64,000 bases of DNA from Jannaschia sp. W003 (GTDB lineage: Bacteria; Pseudomonadota; Alphaproteobacteria; Rhodobacterales; Rhodobacteraceae), in the NCBI RefSeq assembly GCF_025144335.1, contig NZ_CP083539.1, positions 683,501 to 747,500 of the forward strand, in the 5' to 3' direction. The position numbers were made by a program, and so were the translations under genes. The notes under the pieces were generated by a model, which made no database searches, was not told where the DNA came from, and saw only the letters and a list, made by a program, of their open reading frames with translations. Shown piece after piece: positions 45,528-54,371 of this stretch (position 1 is its first letter; every line of letters starts with the position of its first letter).

Positions 45528-47323
45528 GCGGGGTCTCCGTCGCAGGCGGGCGCGGGGGACACGTTGCGCGCGGGCGCGCCGGCGGCCCGGAGCGTGGTCG
45601 CCTCGGCGCCACGCAGGTCCCGCGCGAGCTGCGTCGAGAAGGTGGCGAGATCGCCCCCGGCGAGGCGGGGAAGCTGCGCCGAGAAGTCGTTGGCCCGCAG
45701 CGCCACGCGCGCGGCGGTGGCGCCCACGAGGCCGGTGCCGTTGCGCTCCAGCCGGTTGGCGGTGAGCCGGGTCACCGCCTCCCCCTCCTGCGCCGAGATC
45801 CAGATGCCGGCGCTGCGGCTTCCGCTCACGAGGTTGCGGTCCACGCGCACGCCCGCGCTGCCGCGCACCTCGATGCCCTTCTGGCGGCTGCCCACGAGCA
45901 CGTTGCCCTCGACCCGGCCGCAGGGCGCGCGGTCGAGCTTCACCGCGCCGCCGTCGCGGCGCCACACGAGGTTGTCGGCCACCCGCACGCCGCGGCTGTC
46001 CACGGCGACGATGGCCGCGCGCGCGCCGCCGAGCACCGCGTTGCCCTCGATGCGCGCGCCGGCGGAGCCCGCGCGCAGGCGGATCGCGTTGGTGGTGGCG
46101 GTGCCGTGGAACAGGTTGCCCGCGACCACCGCGCCGGGGCTCGCGTCGATGCGCAGCGCGCCGCGGCGCATGGCGGAGAAGCGGGTGCCCTCGACCCGTA
46201 CGCCGGGCGCAGAGGCCAGCACCACGCCGCCCCCGCCGCGCAGGTGGCTGCCGAGGATCGCCGAGGGCGCGAGGGGCGGGCGCAGGGGATGGCCCAGCAT
46301 GGCGAGGCCCGCGTACTTGTCGGTGATGCCGAAGCCCAGACCCGTGACCACGGTGCGCTGCATCCACAGCGATCCGGTGCCGGCCACGGCGACGAAGGGC
46401 GCGAAGGCGGGCACGGCGGCGTTCGCCGGGCCGTGCGCCTCGATGCGGGCGCCGTCGGCCTCGATGCGCCCGAAGGCCAGCACGAAGGCCCCGTGGGCCC
46501 GCGCGAGCGCCAGCATCTCGCCGGGGCGCAGGAGCAGCACGGCGTCGGGCATCACCACCAGCGGCACCCGGACGGGGCCGTCCTCGGGCTGGAGGCCCGT
46601 GGCCCGCAGGCCCTCGCGCACGGTGTCGAGCGTGGCCACGCCGCCCTCGAGGGCCAGCGCCACGTCGCCGCGGGCGCCCTGGGCCGCGCGCACCCGTTCG
46701 TCGTCGGCGCGGGTGCTTCCCTGCGAGAGCATCGCGAGCGCGAGGCGCAGGTCGAAGGGCACCGCGCGGGCGACCGCGTCGGGCGGCGCGGCGCGGGGGG
46801 GTGGGAATCCCGCGGGCGGGGGGGCCGTCATGCCGGCGGCGGCGCGCAGGGCTCCGAGGTCGAAGGGACCTTCGGCCTCGGCGGCCGCATCGAGCGCCGC
46901 GGCGGCCGTCCCGAGGCGCGCGTCCATGTCGCGCGCCGCGGCGGGGGGCGGCGCGGGCGGGGGGGGCGCGGACTCCGGTGCTAGCGCGGCGGCGGGGGCG
47001 GCGGGATCCGTCGCCGCGGGGGGCGGGGCGAAGGTCGGGACGGGCACGGCGGCCGGCGCGGCCGGCGATGCGGGCACCGCGCCGAAATCCGGATCGGGGC
47101 CGAGGCCGAAGTCCGGGCCGAGGTCGGTCGCGGAGGAGGCGGGCGGGTCCGCCGGGGCGACGAGGTCGAAGGGCAGCGCCGGCGCGAAGGCCGAGGAGGA
47201 CAGCAGCGAGGCGCCGCCGTCGGCGCCCGCGGCGCGGGCCTCCGGCACGGCGGGCGCGACGGCGCACGACGCCAGCAGCACCAGCGCCGCGGCGGTCCGT
47301 CCGGTTGCCCGGGTCTCAGCCAT
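45524..47323 (-). CDS. algG: AlgG-like beta-helix protein lacking the DPHD epimerase motif
   Basis: 599 aa. N-terminal signal with a lipobox-like L-A-S-C (about 17-20), then ~120 residues of Pro/Ala-rich linker absent from Pseudomonas AlgG, then a right-handed beta-helix domain with many short 'G.RVEGN.V.G' turns. AlgG converts mannuronate to guluronate in the polymer using a D-P-H-D motif. The matching coil here reads 'GNLFHGTATTNAIRLRAG' (about 46065-46130), so the motif and its catalytic His are missing. It may act only as the polymer-guiding scaffold that AlgG also provides. Start overlaps the algA end by 8 bp. Confidence 0.75.
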   Translation of the reverse strand: MAETRATGRTAAALVLLASCAVAPAVPEARAAGADGGASLLSSSAFAPALPFDLVAPADPPASSATDLGPDFGLGPDPDFGAVPASPAAPAAVPVPTFAPPPAATDPAAPAAALAPESAPPPPAPPPAAARDMDARLGTAAAALDAAAEAEGPFDLGALRAAAGMTAPPPAGFPPPRAAPPDAVARAVPFDLRLALAMLSQGSTRADDERVRAAQGARGDVALALEGGVATLDTVREGLRATGLQPEDGPVRVPLVVMPDAVLLLRPGEMLALARAHGAFVLAFGRIEADGARIEAHGPANAAVPAFAPFVAVAGTGSLWMQRTVVTGLGFGITDKYAGLAMLGHPLRPPLAPSAILGSHLRGGGGVVLASAPGVRVEGTRFSAMRRGALRIDASPGAVVAGNLFHGTATTNAIRLRAGSAGARIEGNAVLGGARAAIVAVDSRGVRVADNLVWRRDGGAVKLDRAPCGRVEGNVLVGSRQKGIEVRGSAGVRVDRNLVSGSRSAGIWISAQEGEAVTRLTANRLERNGTGLVGATAARVALRANDFSAQLPRLAGGDLATFSTQLARDLRGAEATTLRAAGAPARNVSPAPACDGDPA

Positions 47324-48785
47324 GGGCGAGGCGCGGCGGCTTGGGCGGGCCGGGCCGGTCCGGCGAGGAGCCGGAGACCGGGCCCTCGTCGTCGCCGAGC
47401 GTGACGTAGAGGAGGGTCGTGGGGCGGTCCGAGAGGTTGCGCAGCTCCACGGGCCCGTCCTCGTCGGCATAGACGCGGCCGCCCTCGCGGACCTCCTTGG
47501 TCCAGGCCGGCCCGGTGGCGCGCAGGTGCCCGCGCACCACGATCGCCTGGTGCGTGCGCGCCCCCGGCGCCATCGTGGAGCCGCGGCCCACGGCGATCTC
47601 GGAGGTGCCGAGGCGCAGACCTTCGGCGGCGGCGTCGGCCGGGTCGAAGCCGAGCGGCGCGACGGCCGTGCTGGGAAGCGGCACCATCGACGGCTCGGGC
47701 GCGTCGGCGTGGCGCACCGCCTCTAGGCGCGCGGTCTCGCCGAGGCGGGCCACCACGTCCTTCACGCGCTGGCCCTCGTCGATGTGGGCGACCAGGAGGG
47801 CGTCCGCGGTCTCCACCACCACCACGTTCTCGAGACCCACCACGCTCACGAGGCGGCTCTCGGCCCGCACGAAGGTGTTGCGGGTGCCCATGGCGATCAC
47901 GTCGCCCTGCAGCACGTTGCCGTCGCCGTCGGGGCGGGCCACCGCGTGCATGGCCTTCCAAGAGCCCACGTCGTCCCACTCCACGTCGAGGGGGGCGAGC
48001 GCCACGAGCGGCGAGCTCTCGAACACCAGCGCCTCGGTGGGCTCGGCGGCGGCGAGCATGAACGAGGCGCCCGCGAGGTGCAGCGAGCCCTCGCCGCGGG
48101 TGCCGGCCTGCACAGCGGCGCGCACGTGGGCGGCGCTTTCGGGGTCGACGCGGGCGTACTCCGCGATGAGGGTCCGGGCCGCGAACATCGACAGGCCTGA
48201 GGCCCAGTAGGCGCCGCCGGCCTCGATCAGCGCGGCGGCCTCCGCGGCGGGGGGCTTCTCCACGAAGCGGGCCACGGCGCGCAGGGGGCCGGGGTGGCCG
48301 GCGAGGGGGCCGTCGTCGATTACGTAGCCGAAGCCGCTCTCGGCGTAGCGGGGCGGGATGCCGAAGGTGACGATGCGCCCCGCGCGGGCGGCGAGCACGC
48401 AGCCCGCGATGGCCTCGCCCATGTCGCCCTCGATCACGTGGTCGGCGGGCACCACGACCATGATCGTGTCGGGGTCCTCCTCCACGGCGGCCTCGCAGGC
48501 GGCCAGCACCGCGGGGCCGGTGTTGCGGCCCATGGGCTCGCACAGGATGCGGGCCTCGACGCCGATCTCGCGCAGCTGCGCGCGCACCGTGCCCTCGTGG
48601 GCGGCGCCGGTGACGATCAGCGGATCGCCGTGGACGGGGCCGCGGTGGCGCAGCACGGCCGCCTGGAAGAAGGTGGGGCTGTCGGGCCCGGCCACGCGCT
48701 GAAACTGCTTGGGGGCCTGACGCCGCGAGAGGGGCCAGAGCCTGGTGCCGTTTCCGCCGCAGACGATGAGGGGGGTGACGGTCAT
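47316..48785 (-). CDS. algA: mannose-1-phosphate guanylyltransferase (AlgA/ManC-like)
   Basis: 489 aa. The N-terminal GDP-mannose pyrophosphorylase domain is intact: 'VCGGNGTRLWPLSRRQAPKQF' in two halves, 'EPMGRNTGPAVLAA', 'VVVPADHVI' and 'ARFVEKPP'. It supplies GDP-mannose to AlgD. The C-terminal cupin corresponding to the phosphomannose isomerase half of bifunctional AlgA is present in outline ('GARTHQAIVVRGHLRATG') but lacks the usual zinc-binding His cluster, so isomerase activity is doubtful. ATGA overlap with alg44. Confidence 0.88.
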   Translation of the reverse strand: MTVTPLIVCGGNGTRLWPLSRRQAPKQFQRVAGPDSPTFFQAAVLRHRGPVHGDPLIVTGAAHEGTVRAQLREIGVEARILCEPMGRNTGPAVLAACEAAVEEDPDTIMVVVPADHVIEGDMGEAIAGCVLAARAGRIVTFGIPPRYAESGFGYVIDDGPLAGHPGPLRAVARFVEKPPAAEAAALIEAGGAYWASGLSMFAARTLIAEYARVDPESAAHVRAAVQAGTRGEGSLHLAGASFMLAAAEPTEALVFESSPLVALAPLDVEWDDVGSWKAMHAVARPDGDGNVLQGDVIAMGTRNTFVRAESRLVSVVGLENVVVVETADALLVAHIDEGQRVKDVVARLGETARLEAVRHADAPEPSMVPLPSTAVAPLGFDPADAAAEGLRLGTSEIAVGRGSTMAPGARTHQAIVVRGHLRATGPAWTKEVREGGRVYADEDGPVELRNLSDRPTTLLYVTLGDDEGPVSGSSPDRPGPPKPPRLAHG

Positions 48786-49834
48786 GTTCCGAACTCCGGC
48801 AGGAGGCCGCCCAGGAGCGGCGTGGTGATCAGGAGGCGTCCGGCGAGGCCGGCGTCGGCCTCCGAGAGGGCGCCGTCGGGCAGCACGAGGCTCACGGGCA
48901 CGAACATCTCGCCGCGCATGGCGGCCGCGGTGGCGGCCTCGCCCGCGGCGACCTCGACCCGGAACGAGCGTCCGTCCGCGAGGCGCAGCGTCGCGTGGTC
49001 GCCGTTGAGCACGCGGGCGAAGCCCTCGACGCTCATCATGGTGCGCGCGCCCAGCTCCGGCTCGGCGTCGAGCAGCGTCAGCACGGTGTCGGTGGGCAGC
49101 AGCGTCGCGCCCTCGCGCAGCCCCGGCGCGACGCGCACCTCGCAGTCGCAGGGCATCGCGAAGTTCAGCACGTCGCCCGCGTTCGAGGCGATCGCGAAGA
49201 CCACCTCGCCCTCGGCCGCATCCGGCGCGAGGTAGCTCAGCTGGCCCGGCGCGGTGGCGCGCATCCCCATGCCGCCGGTCTCCACGAACACGGGGTGCAG
49301 CTCGGTGGCGGTGGTGGCGCGGTGGGTCAGCACCCCCGCCGCCGCGACGATCAGCGCCGCGCTCAGGGCGATGCTGGCGAGGCTGCGGATGCGCGCGCGC
49401 AGGTCCGCCCGGGGCGAGGCCGCGGCCTTGGGCTTCGGGGCGCCAGCGGGGCCGCTGTAGCGCAGGAGGCCGTCCACGCCCGCGACCTCGCCGGCGATCA
49501 CCGCATTGAGCAGGTAGCGCAGCTGCGGCAGGTGCGGCCCCGTGGGGTCGGCGAAGGCCAGGAGCACCGCGCCGCCCGGCTCGGCGGCGCGCACGAGCAC
49601 CTCGGGCGCGAGCGTGACCGAGAAGCCGGGAAACTCCACCTGCAGGCGCGCGATGCCGCCGGCGCCCGGCTCGGGAACGCCGCCCTCGGCCTCGGCGGTG
49701 GCCACGAGATGGGTCATCGACAGGCGCTCGCCGCGCAGGCGCATGCCGCCCAGGGTCAGCGCGAAGGGCACCGCCAGGAGGGGGTGCTCGTCGAGGTGGG
49801 CGAAATCGGCCGGAACGTGCCGTGCGAAGGTCAT
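48782..49834 (-). CDS. alg44: Alg44-like polymerase partner with degenerate PilZ region
   Basis: 350 aa: N-terminal cytoplasmic region (1-~165), one membrane helix (about 178-196) and a periplasmic barrel-sandwich-like domain, as in Pseudomonas Alg44. In Alg44 the cytoplasmic PilZ domain binds cyclic di-GMP through R-x3-R and D-x-S-x-x-G; here the corresponding stretch ('FALTLGGMRLRGERLSMTHLV') has neither motif clearly. Either c-di-GMP control has been lost or the motifs moved. It still should pair with Alg8 to polymerise and pass the chain. 8-bp gap from alg8. Confidence 0.8.
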   Translation of the reverse strand: MTFARHVPADFAHLDEHPLLAVPFALTLGGMRLRGERLSMTHLVATAEAEGGVPEPGAGGIARLQVEFPGFSVTLAPEVLVRAAEPGGAVLLAFADPTGPHLPQLRYLLNAVIAGEVAGVDGLLRYSGPAGAPKPKAAASPRADLRARIRSLASIALSAALIVAAAGVLTHRATTATELHPVFVETGGMGMRATAPGQLSYLAPDAAEGEVVFAIASNAGDVLNFAMPCDCEVRVAPGLREGATLLPTDTVLTLLDAEPELGARTMMSVEGFARVLNGDHATLRLADGRSFRVEVAAGEAATAAAMRGEMFVPVSLVLPDGALSEADAGLAGRLLITTPLLGGLLPEFGT

Positions 49835-49842
49835 TGCGGATC

Positions 49843-51318
49843 CTATTCCACAGAGTTCACGAACAGGATGGCGACGGTGAGCCATCCGAGGGCCAGCGCG
49901 TGCATGGCCGTGGATTCGAAGCGCCGGAGACGTTGCATCCCCGTCAGCGCCGCCGCCGCGCCGGAGCCCTGGCGGGTCCACTTCTGGCGGTCGAGGCGGA
50001 AGAACACGAAGGTCTTCACCAGCGCGCCAGCGACCTGCCCGAAGTAGAGGATCGGCGGGTGGGTGACCGGGAACCAGGTGCCGCGGAACAGGGCGATGTA
50101 GGCGCAGAAGACGTAGCGGGTGAACAGCACCCAAGCGACGTAGAGCGGGATCGCCTCGGGCTTGCCGGCGAGCGCGGCGATCGCCACCGAGATCGGGCCG
50201 ACGAGGGTGGTGAACATCGACACGCGCTGGTCGAGGATCGACCACCAGGTGAAGGGCCCCATGCGGCGCACGCCTAGGCGCAGGGCCCGGCCGTTAGTGC
50301 GCATCATGTTGCCGAACCACCGCGTCATCAGCGTCTGGGCGCTGTCGAGGAAGGTGTCGCGGGGCTGGGTCTCGACCGAGGCCGAGCGCACGTCCGGAAG
50401 GTAGGCCGTCTTGTAGCCGCGGCTCAGCAGCCAGTACCAAGTGGACTTGTCGTCGCCCGTCAGGAAGTCGACGCGCCCCAGGCGCCAGTGGTCGAGGTAG
50501 TCGCGCTCGACGCCCGCGATCATGCCCGGGTCGGTCACCAGCGAGGCGCGGAACACGCTCATCCGGCCCGTGAGGGTCAGCACGCGGTTCGACAGGCCCA
50601 TGGAGCACATCATCACCTGGCGCTGGTCGAAGCGCAGCGTGAACCAGTCCTTGTAGAGCCCCTCGCGGTCGATGATCGCGGCCTCGTCGGTGGTCAGCGC
50701 GCCCACGGTGGGGTCGGTGAACACGGGCGCGGCGCGGGCCCAGATGTCCTCGGGCACGCAGGTGTCGCCGTCCACGAACACGGTGATGTCGCGGTCCGAG
50801 GGCGCCATCGCGGCCAGGATGCGCATGGCCTTGCCCATGGCGTCGCGCTTGCCGGCCGCCGCGATGCGGTCGATCACGAGGCGCACGCCGCCCATGTCGA
50901 TCGGCATGGTCTCGAACACGGCGCGGATCAGGCGCGCGTCCTTGCCGTCCACCACCGAGGCCACCACGGTCGCCCCGTCGCGCGCGGCGGCGGCGGCGCG
51001 GAACACGGTGCGGTACACCATCAGCGTGGTGTCCTCGTCCACGAGGTAGGTGGTGACCATGAAGAAGCAGTGCGAGGGGCGCGGCTCGGCCGCGAAGCGC
51101 GCCTCGCGCTCGCGGCGCCAGCGCGGATAGACCAGCCCGCGGAAGATCGCGGCGCGCGTGAAGTTGATCGTGGCCCAGCTGTAGCGCCAAGCCCCGAGCA
51201 CGCCCACCACCACGACCGCCGTGCGGACCTCGGGCTCGCCGAGGAAGCCGCTCGGCACCATCGACGCGAGCAGCGCGACGAGGCCGAAGAAGGCGGCGTG
51301 GGGGAGGACGTGGCGCAT
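49843..51318 (-). CDS. alg8: Alg8-like glycosyltransferase (polymannuronate synthase)
   Basis: 491-aa inner-membrane GT2 polymerase. Two N-terminal helices, a GT2 domain, and C-terminal helices (about 375-420, 465-485). Catalytic features: 'VVDGKDARLI', 'VFVDGDTCVPEDIW' (DxD), 'LTGDDKSTWYWLLSRGYKTA' (base motif T-G-D-D) and 'LMTRWFGNMMRTN', the counterpart of the processive-synthase QxxRW motif. Start at 51318, seven bases after algD. Strong overall resemblance to Pseudomonas Alg8, and no residue looked damaged. Confidence 0.9.
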   Translation of the reverse strand: MRHVLPHAAFFGLVALLASMVPSGFLGEPEVRTAVVVVGVLGAWRYSWATINFTRAAIFRGLVYPRWRREREARFAAEPRPSHCFFMVTTYLVDEDTTLMVYRTVFRAAAAARDGATVVASVVDGKDARLIRAVFETMPIDMGGVRLVIDRIAAAGKRDAMGKAMRILAAMAPSDRDITVFVDGDTCVPEDIWARAAPVFTDPTVGALTTDEAAIIDREGLYKDWFTLRFDQRQVMMCSMGLSNRVLTLTGRMSVFRASLVTDPGMIAGVERDYLDHWRLGRVDFLTGDDKSTWYWLLSRGYKTAYLPDVRSASVETQPRDTFLDSAQTLMTRWFGNMMRTNGRALRLGVRRMGPFTWWSILDQRVSMFTTLVGPISVAIAALAGKPEAIPLYVAWVLFTRYVFCAYIALFRGTWFPVTHPPILYFGQVAGALVKTFVFFRLDRQKWTRQGSGAAAALTGMQRLRRFESTAMHALALGWLTVAILFVNSVE

Positions 51319-51325
51319 CCGGGAC

Positions 51326-52645
51326 CTACCAGCAGATGCCGCTGTAGGCGCCGTCGCTGCGGCGGGTCCGGTTCATGCGGGTGAGATCCACCACGGGGCG
51401 CGAGTCGACCGCGCGCTCCAGCGCGTCCACGGCGCCGGCGTAGAAGTTGCCCACCAGCACGGTGCCCGACGCCTCGATCAGCGCGTCGAGCGAGTTCTCC
51501 ATCCGCTCGGCGAGGTCGGGCACGCCCTCGTTGCCGCGGCCCGCGCCGGGGGTGCCGGCGTCGAAGGCCTCCTGCACGAAGGGGTCGTAGACGCGCACGT
51601 CCACGCCGCGGGCGATCAGGCGCGCGGCCAGCGCCACGAGGGGGCTCTCGCGCAGGTCGTCGGTCCCGGGCTTGAACGAGATGCCCACGAAGCCCACGGA
51701 GCGGGCGCCCGAGGCCAGAACCAGCGCCTCGGCGCGGGCGATCTGATCCTCGTTCGACTGCAGCACCGCGTCGAGCAGGCGGTGGGAGCCGCCCGTGTCC
51801 TCGGCGAGGCGCCGCAGGGCGCGCACGTCCTTGGGCAGGCACGAGCCGCCGAACGCGAAGCCGGGGCGCATGAAGTAGGGCGACATGGCCGCCTTGGTGT
51901 CGGAGCACAGGATCTCCATCACCGACTGGCCGTCGATCCCGCTGGCCTTGGCGATGTTGCCGATCTCGTTGGCGAAGGTGACCTTCACCGCGCGCCAGGT
52001 GTTCGAGGTGTACTTCACCATCTCGGCGGTCGCGAGGTCGGTGCGGTGGATCGGCCAGTCCACGCCGGCGTTCAGCCCCTCCAGGAGGTCGCCGGTCGCC
52101 GCGTCGAGGGCGCCGAACACCACCAGCCCGGGGTCGGCGTGGTCCGCGATCGCGGTGCTCTCGCGCAGGAACTCGGGGTAGTAGCCGACGCCGAAGCCGG
52201 TGCCGGCGCGCTTGCCCGAGGCGCGCTCCAGCGCGGGGATGCAGGCGCGCTCGGTGCTGCCCGGCACGATCGTGGAGCGGATCACAACGGAGTGGAACGC
52301 GTCCTTCGCGGCCAGCGCGGCGCCGATCTGCTCGCACACCGCCGTGACGTAGCCGAGACCCACGGAGCCGTCCTCGGCCGAGGGCGTGCCCACGCAGACC
52401 AGCGAGGCGTCGGTGGCGGCGATGGCCTCGGCGGTGTCGGTGGTGGCGCGCAGGCGGCCCGAGGCCACGGTCTCGCGCACGAGGTCGTCGATCCCCTCCT
52501 CGACGATGGGCGAGCGGCCCGCGGCGATCGACGCGACCTTCCCGGGATCGACGTCGACGGCCACGACCTCGTGGCCGTCACGGGCCAGGCAGGCGGCCGA
52601 GACGACCCCGACGTAACCGATTCCGAAAATGCTGATGCGCGCCAT
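51326..52645 (-). CDS. algD: GDP-mannose 6-dehydrogenase AlgD
   Basis: 439-aa NAD-dependent enzyme that oxidises GDP-mannose to GDP-mannuronate, the polymer precursor. 'ISIFGIGYVGVVSAACLARD' is the NAD fold, 'FGVGYYPEFLRE' the linker, and 'AFGGSCLPKDVRAL' holds the catalytic Cys269 (Cys268 in Pseudomonas). UDP-glucose dehydrogenases share the fold, but the linked alg8, alg44 and algA genes support AlgD. First gene of the operon; promoter expected in 52646-53001. Confidence 0.93.
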   Translation of the reverse strand: MARISIFGIGYVGVVSAACLARDGHEVVAVDVDPGKVASIAAGRSPIVEEGIDDLVRETVASGRLRATTDTAEAIAATDASLVCVGTPSAEDGSVGLGYVTAVCEQIGAALAAKDAFHSVVIRSTIVPGSTERACIPALERASGKRAGTGFGVGYYPEFLRESTAIADHADPGLVVFGALDAATGDLLEGLNAGVDWPIHRTDLATAEMVKYTSNTWRAVKVTFANEIGNIAKASGIDGQSVMEILCSDTKAAMSPYFMRPGFAFGGSCLPKDVRALRRLAEDTGGSHRLLDAVLQSNEDQIARAEALVLASGARSVGFVGISFKPGTDDLRESPLVALAARLIARGVDVRVYDPFVQEAFDAGTPGAGRGNEGVPDLAERMENSLDALIEASGTVLVGNFYAGAVDALERAVDSRPVVDLTRMNRTRRSDGAYSGICW

Positions 52646-53001
52646 GGGAGGCCCTTTCGCGTTAACCGTGTCTGCGGGTTTTCAAAGCAGTCGCCGCCGT
52701 TCCCCCCATCGCGCAACAATGGCTTCGCGTCGTCGCCGGGTCGGCCACGCCGACGTGTCGAGGCGGATACATCAAGGCGCGATTGCGGCGGCCGGAGGGC
52801 GGGGCGGACACAGTTGCGCCGGCTGTGCGCCCGCCCGAACCCATCGCCGCGCGCGAGCGGCGCTCTCCTCTTGCGCGAGCGCAACGGGGGATTCGCACGA
52901 ACGCGAAGGCCGTCCCCTACGGCCCGGCGGTTGACCCCCCTCGCCGCGTCGTGCCCCCTGCCGCCGGGACGCGCGCGGGCGCCGGAACGGGGGACGGATC
53001 G
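52646..53001. promoter_or_regulatory. 356-bp divergent algD-xylA intergenic region
   Basis: No gene is supported (the open frame upstream of xylA is low-complexity Arg/Pro/Ala). Contains TTGCGC-GA-GCGCAA at 52871-52884 (6-2-6 inverted repeat) with an extra GCGCAA at 52711-52716, and TTCGC-N6-GCGAA at 52892-52907. These are candidate operators for algD, xylA or both. No sigma-54 or AlgU-type promoter was recognised by eye. Confidence 0.5.
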
Positions 53002-54297
53002 ATGACGGACTTCTTCGAGGGAATGGCGCCGCTGCGCTTCGATCCCGAGGCCGAGGGCGCGGCGTTCCGCCACTACGATCCGGACCGCGTGGTGATGGGC
53101 AAGCGGCTGGAGGACCACCTGCGCTTCGCGGTGGCCTACTGGCACAGTCTGGCCGCCGACGGCAGCGACCCGTTCGGCGGCCCGACCTTCCTGCGCCCCT
53201 GGGCGGGGGAGGGCATGGCCGCCGCCCGCGCCAAGGCGGATGCGGCCTTCCGCCTGTTCGAGATCCTGGGCGTCCCGTTCTTCTGCTGGCACGACGCCGA
53301 CATCCGCCCCGAGGGCGTGACCTTCGCCGAGAGCCGGCGGAACCTCGAGGCGATGGTCGACTACTTCGCCGAGAAGATGGAAGGCGCGAAGGTCCGGCTC
53401 CTGTGGGGCACGGCCAACCTCTTCACCCACCGCCGCTTCATGGCGGGCGCCGCCACCAACCCCGACCCGGACGTGTTCGCCTGGTCGGCGGCGACCATCA
53501 AGGCGTGCTTGGACGCCACCCACCGGCTGGGCGGCGAGAACTACGTGCTCTGGGGCGGGCGCGAGGGCTACGAGACGCTGCTCAACACCGACATGGGCCG
53601 CGAGATGGAGCAGATGGGCCGGATGCTGTCGATGGTGGTCGACTACAAGCACCGCATCGGATTCAGGGGCCAGATCCTCGTGGAGCCCAAGCCGCAGGAG
53701 CCGTCGAAGCACCAGTACGACTTCGACGTGGCCACCTGCTACGGCTTCCTCCAGCGCTTCGGGCTGGAGGGCGAGGTGAAGCTGAACATCGAGCAGGGCC
53801 ACGCGATCCTGGCCGGCCACAGCTTCGAGCACGAGCTGGCGCTGGCGCGAGAACTGGGGGTGCTGGGCTCGATCGACATGAACCGCAATGACTACCAGTC
53901 GGGCTGGGACACCGACCAGTTCCCGAACAACGTCCCCGAGGTCGCGCTCGCCTACTATGAGGTCCTGCGCGCCGGCGGGCTGGGGCAGGGAGGCACCAAC
54001 TTCGACGCCAAGCTGCGGCGGCAGTCGCTGGATGCCGCCGACCTCGTGGAGGCCCATGCGGGCGCGATGGACGTGTGTGCGCGGGGGCTGATCGCGGCGG
54101 CGGCGATGTTGGAGGACGGTCGCTTTGAGCAGGCGCGGGCCGAGCGCTACGCGGGATGGGACGCCCCGGAGGCGCAGGCGATGCTCGGCAGCGACCTCGC
54201 CGCCATCGCCGAGCGGGTGGAGCGCGAGGGGATCGACCCCCGGCCGCGCTCGGGCCGGCAGGAGCGGCTGGAGAACCTGGTGAACCGCCACCTCTGA
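53002..54297 (+). CDS. xylA: xylose isomerase
   Basis: 431-aa metal-dependent isomerase (D-xylose to D-xylulose, also D-glucose to D-fructose). Catalytic His97 and Asp100 in '[13 protein letters not shown]'; metal and substrate blocks '[16 protein letters not shown]' and '[14 protein letters not shown]', and 'SIDMNRND'. Length is normal (~435). ATG at 53002 preceded by GGGGACGGA. No xylB, xylF/G/H or xylR is adjacent; the gene instead sits between the exopolysaccharide operon and an aldehyde dehydrogenase gene 74 bp downstream. Confidence 0.95.
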   Translation: MTDFFEGMAPLRFDPEAEGAAFRHYDPDRVVMGKRLEDHLRFAVAYWHSLAADGSDPFGGPTFLRPWAGEGMAAARAKADAAFRLFEILGVPFFCWHDADIRPEGVTFAESRRNLEAMVDYFAEKMEGAKVRLLWGTANLFTHRRFMAGAATNPDPDVFAWSAATIKACLDATHRLGGENYVLWGGREGYETLLNTDMGREMEQMGRMLSMVVDYKHRIGFRGQILVEPKPQEPSKHQYDFDVATCYGFLQRFGLEGEVKLNIEQGHAILAGHSFEHELALARELGVLGSIDMNRNDYQSGWDTDQFPNNVPEVALAYYEVLRAGGLGQGGTNFDAKLRRQSLDAADLVEAHAGAMDVCARGLIAAAAMLEDGRFEQARAERYAGWDAPEAQAMLGSDLAAIAERVEREGIDPRPRSGRQERLENLVNRHL

Positions 54298-54371
54298 CCC
54301 GCGGTCCCCCATTGACCGCCCCTCGGGCGGGGCAGACAACGGCGGGCGCAATTCCTCCCGGAGGCCCCGCG

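Noticed and set aside
46800..47320. Frameshift in algG giving the Pro/Ala-rich region
   Set aside because: The frame runs unbroken from a plausible signal peptide to the beta-helix; low-complexity linkers of this kind are common in GC-rich secreted proteins.
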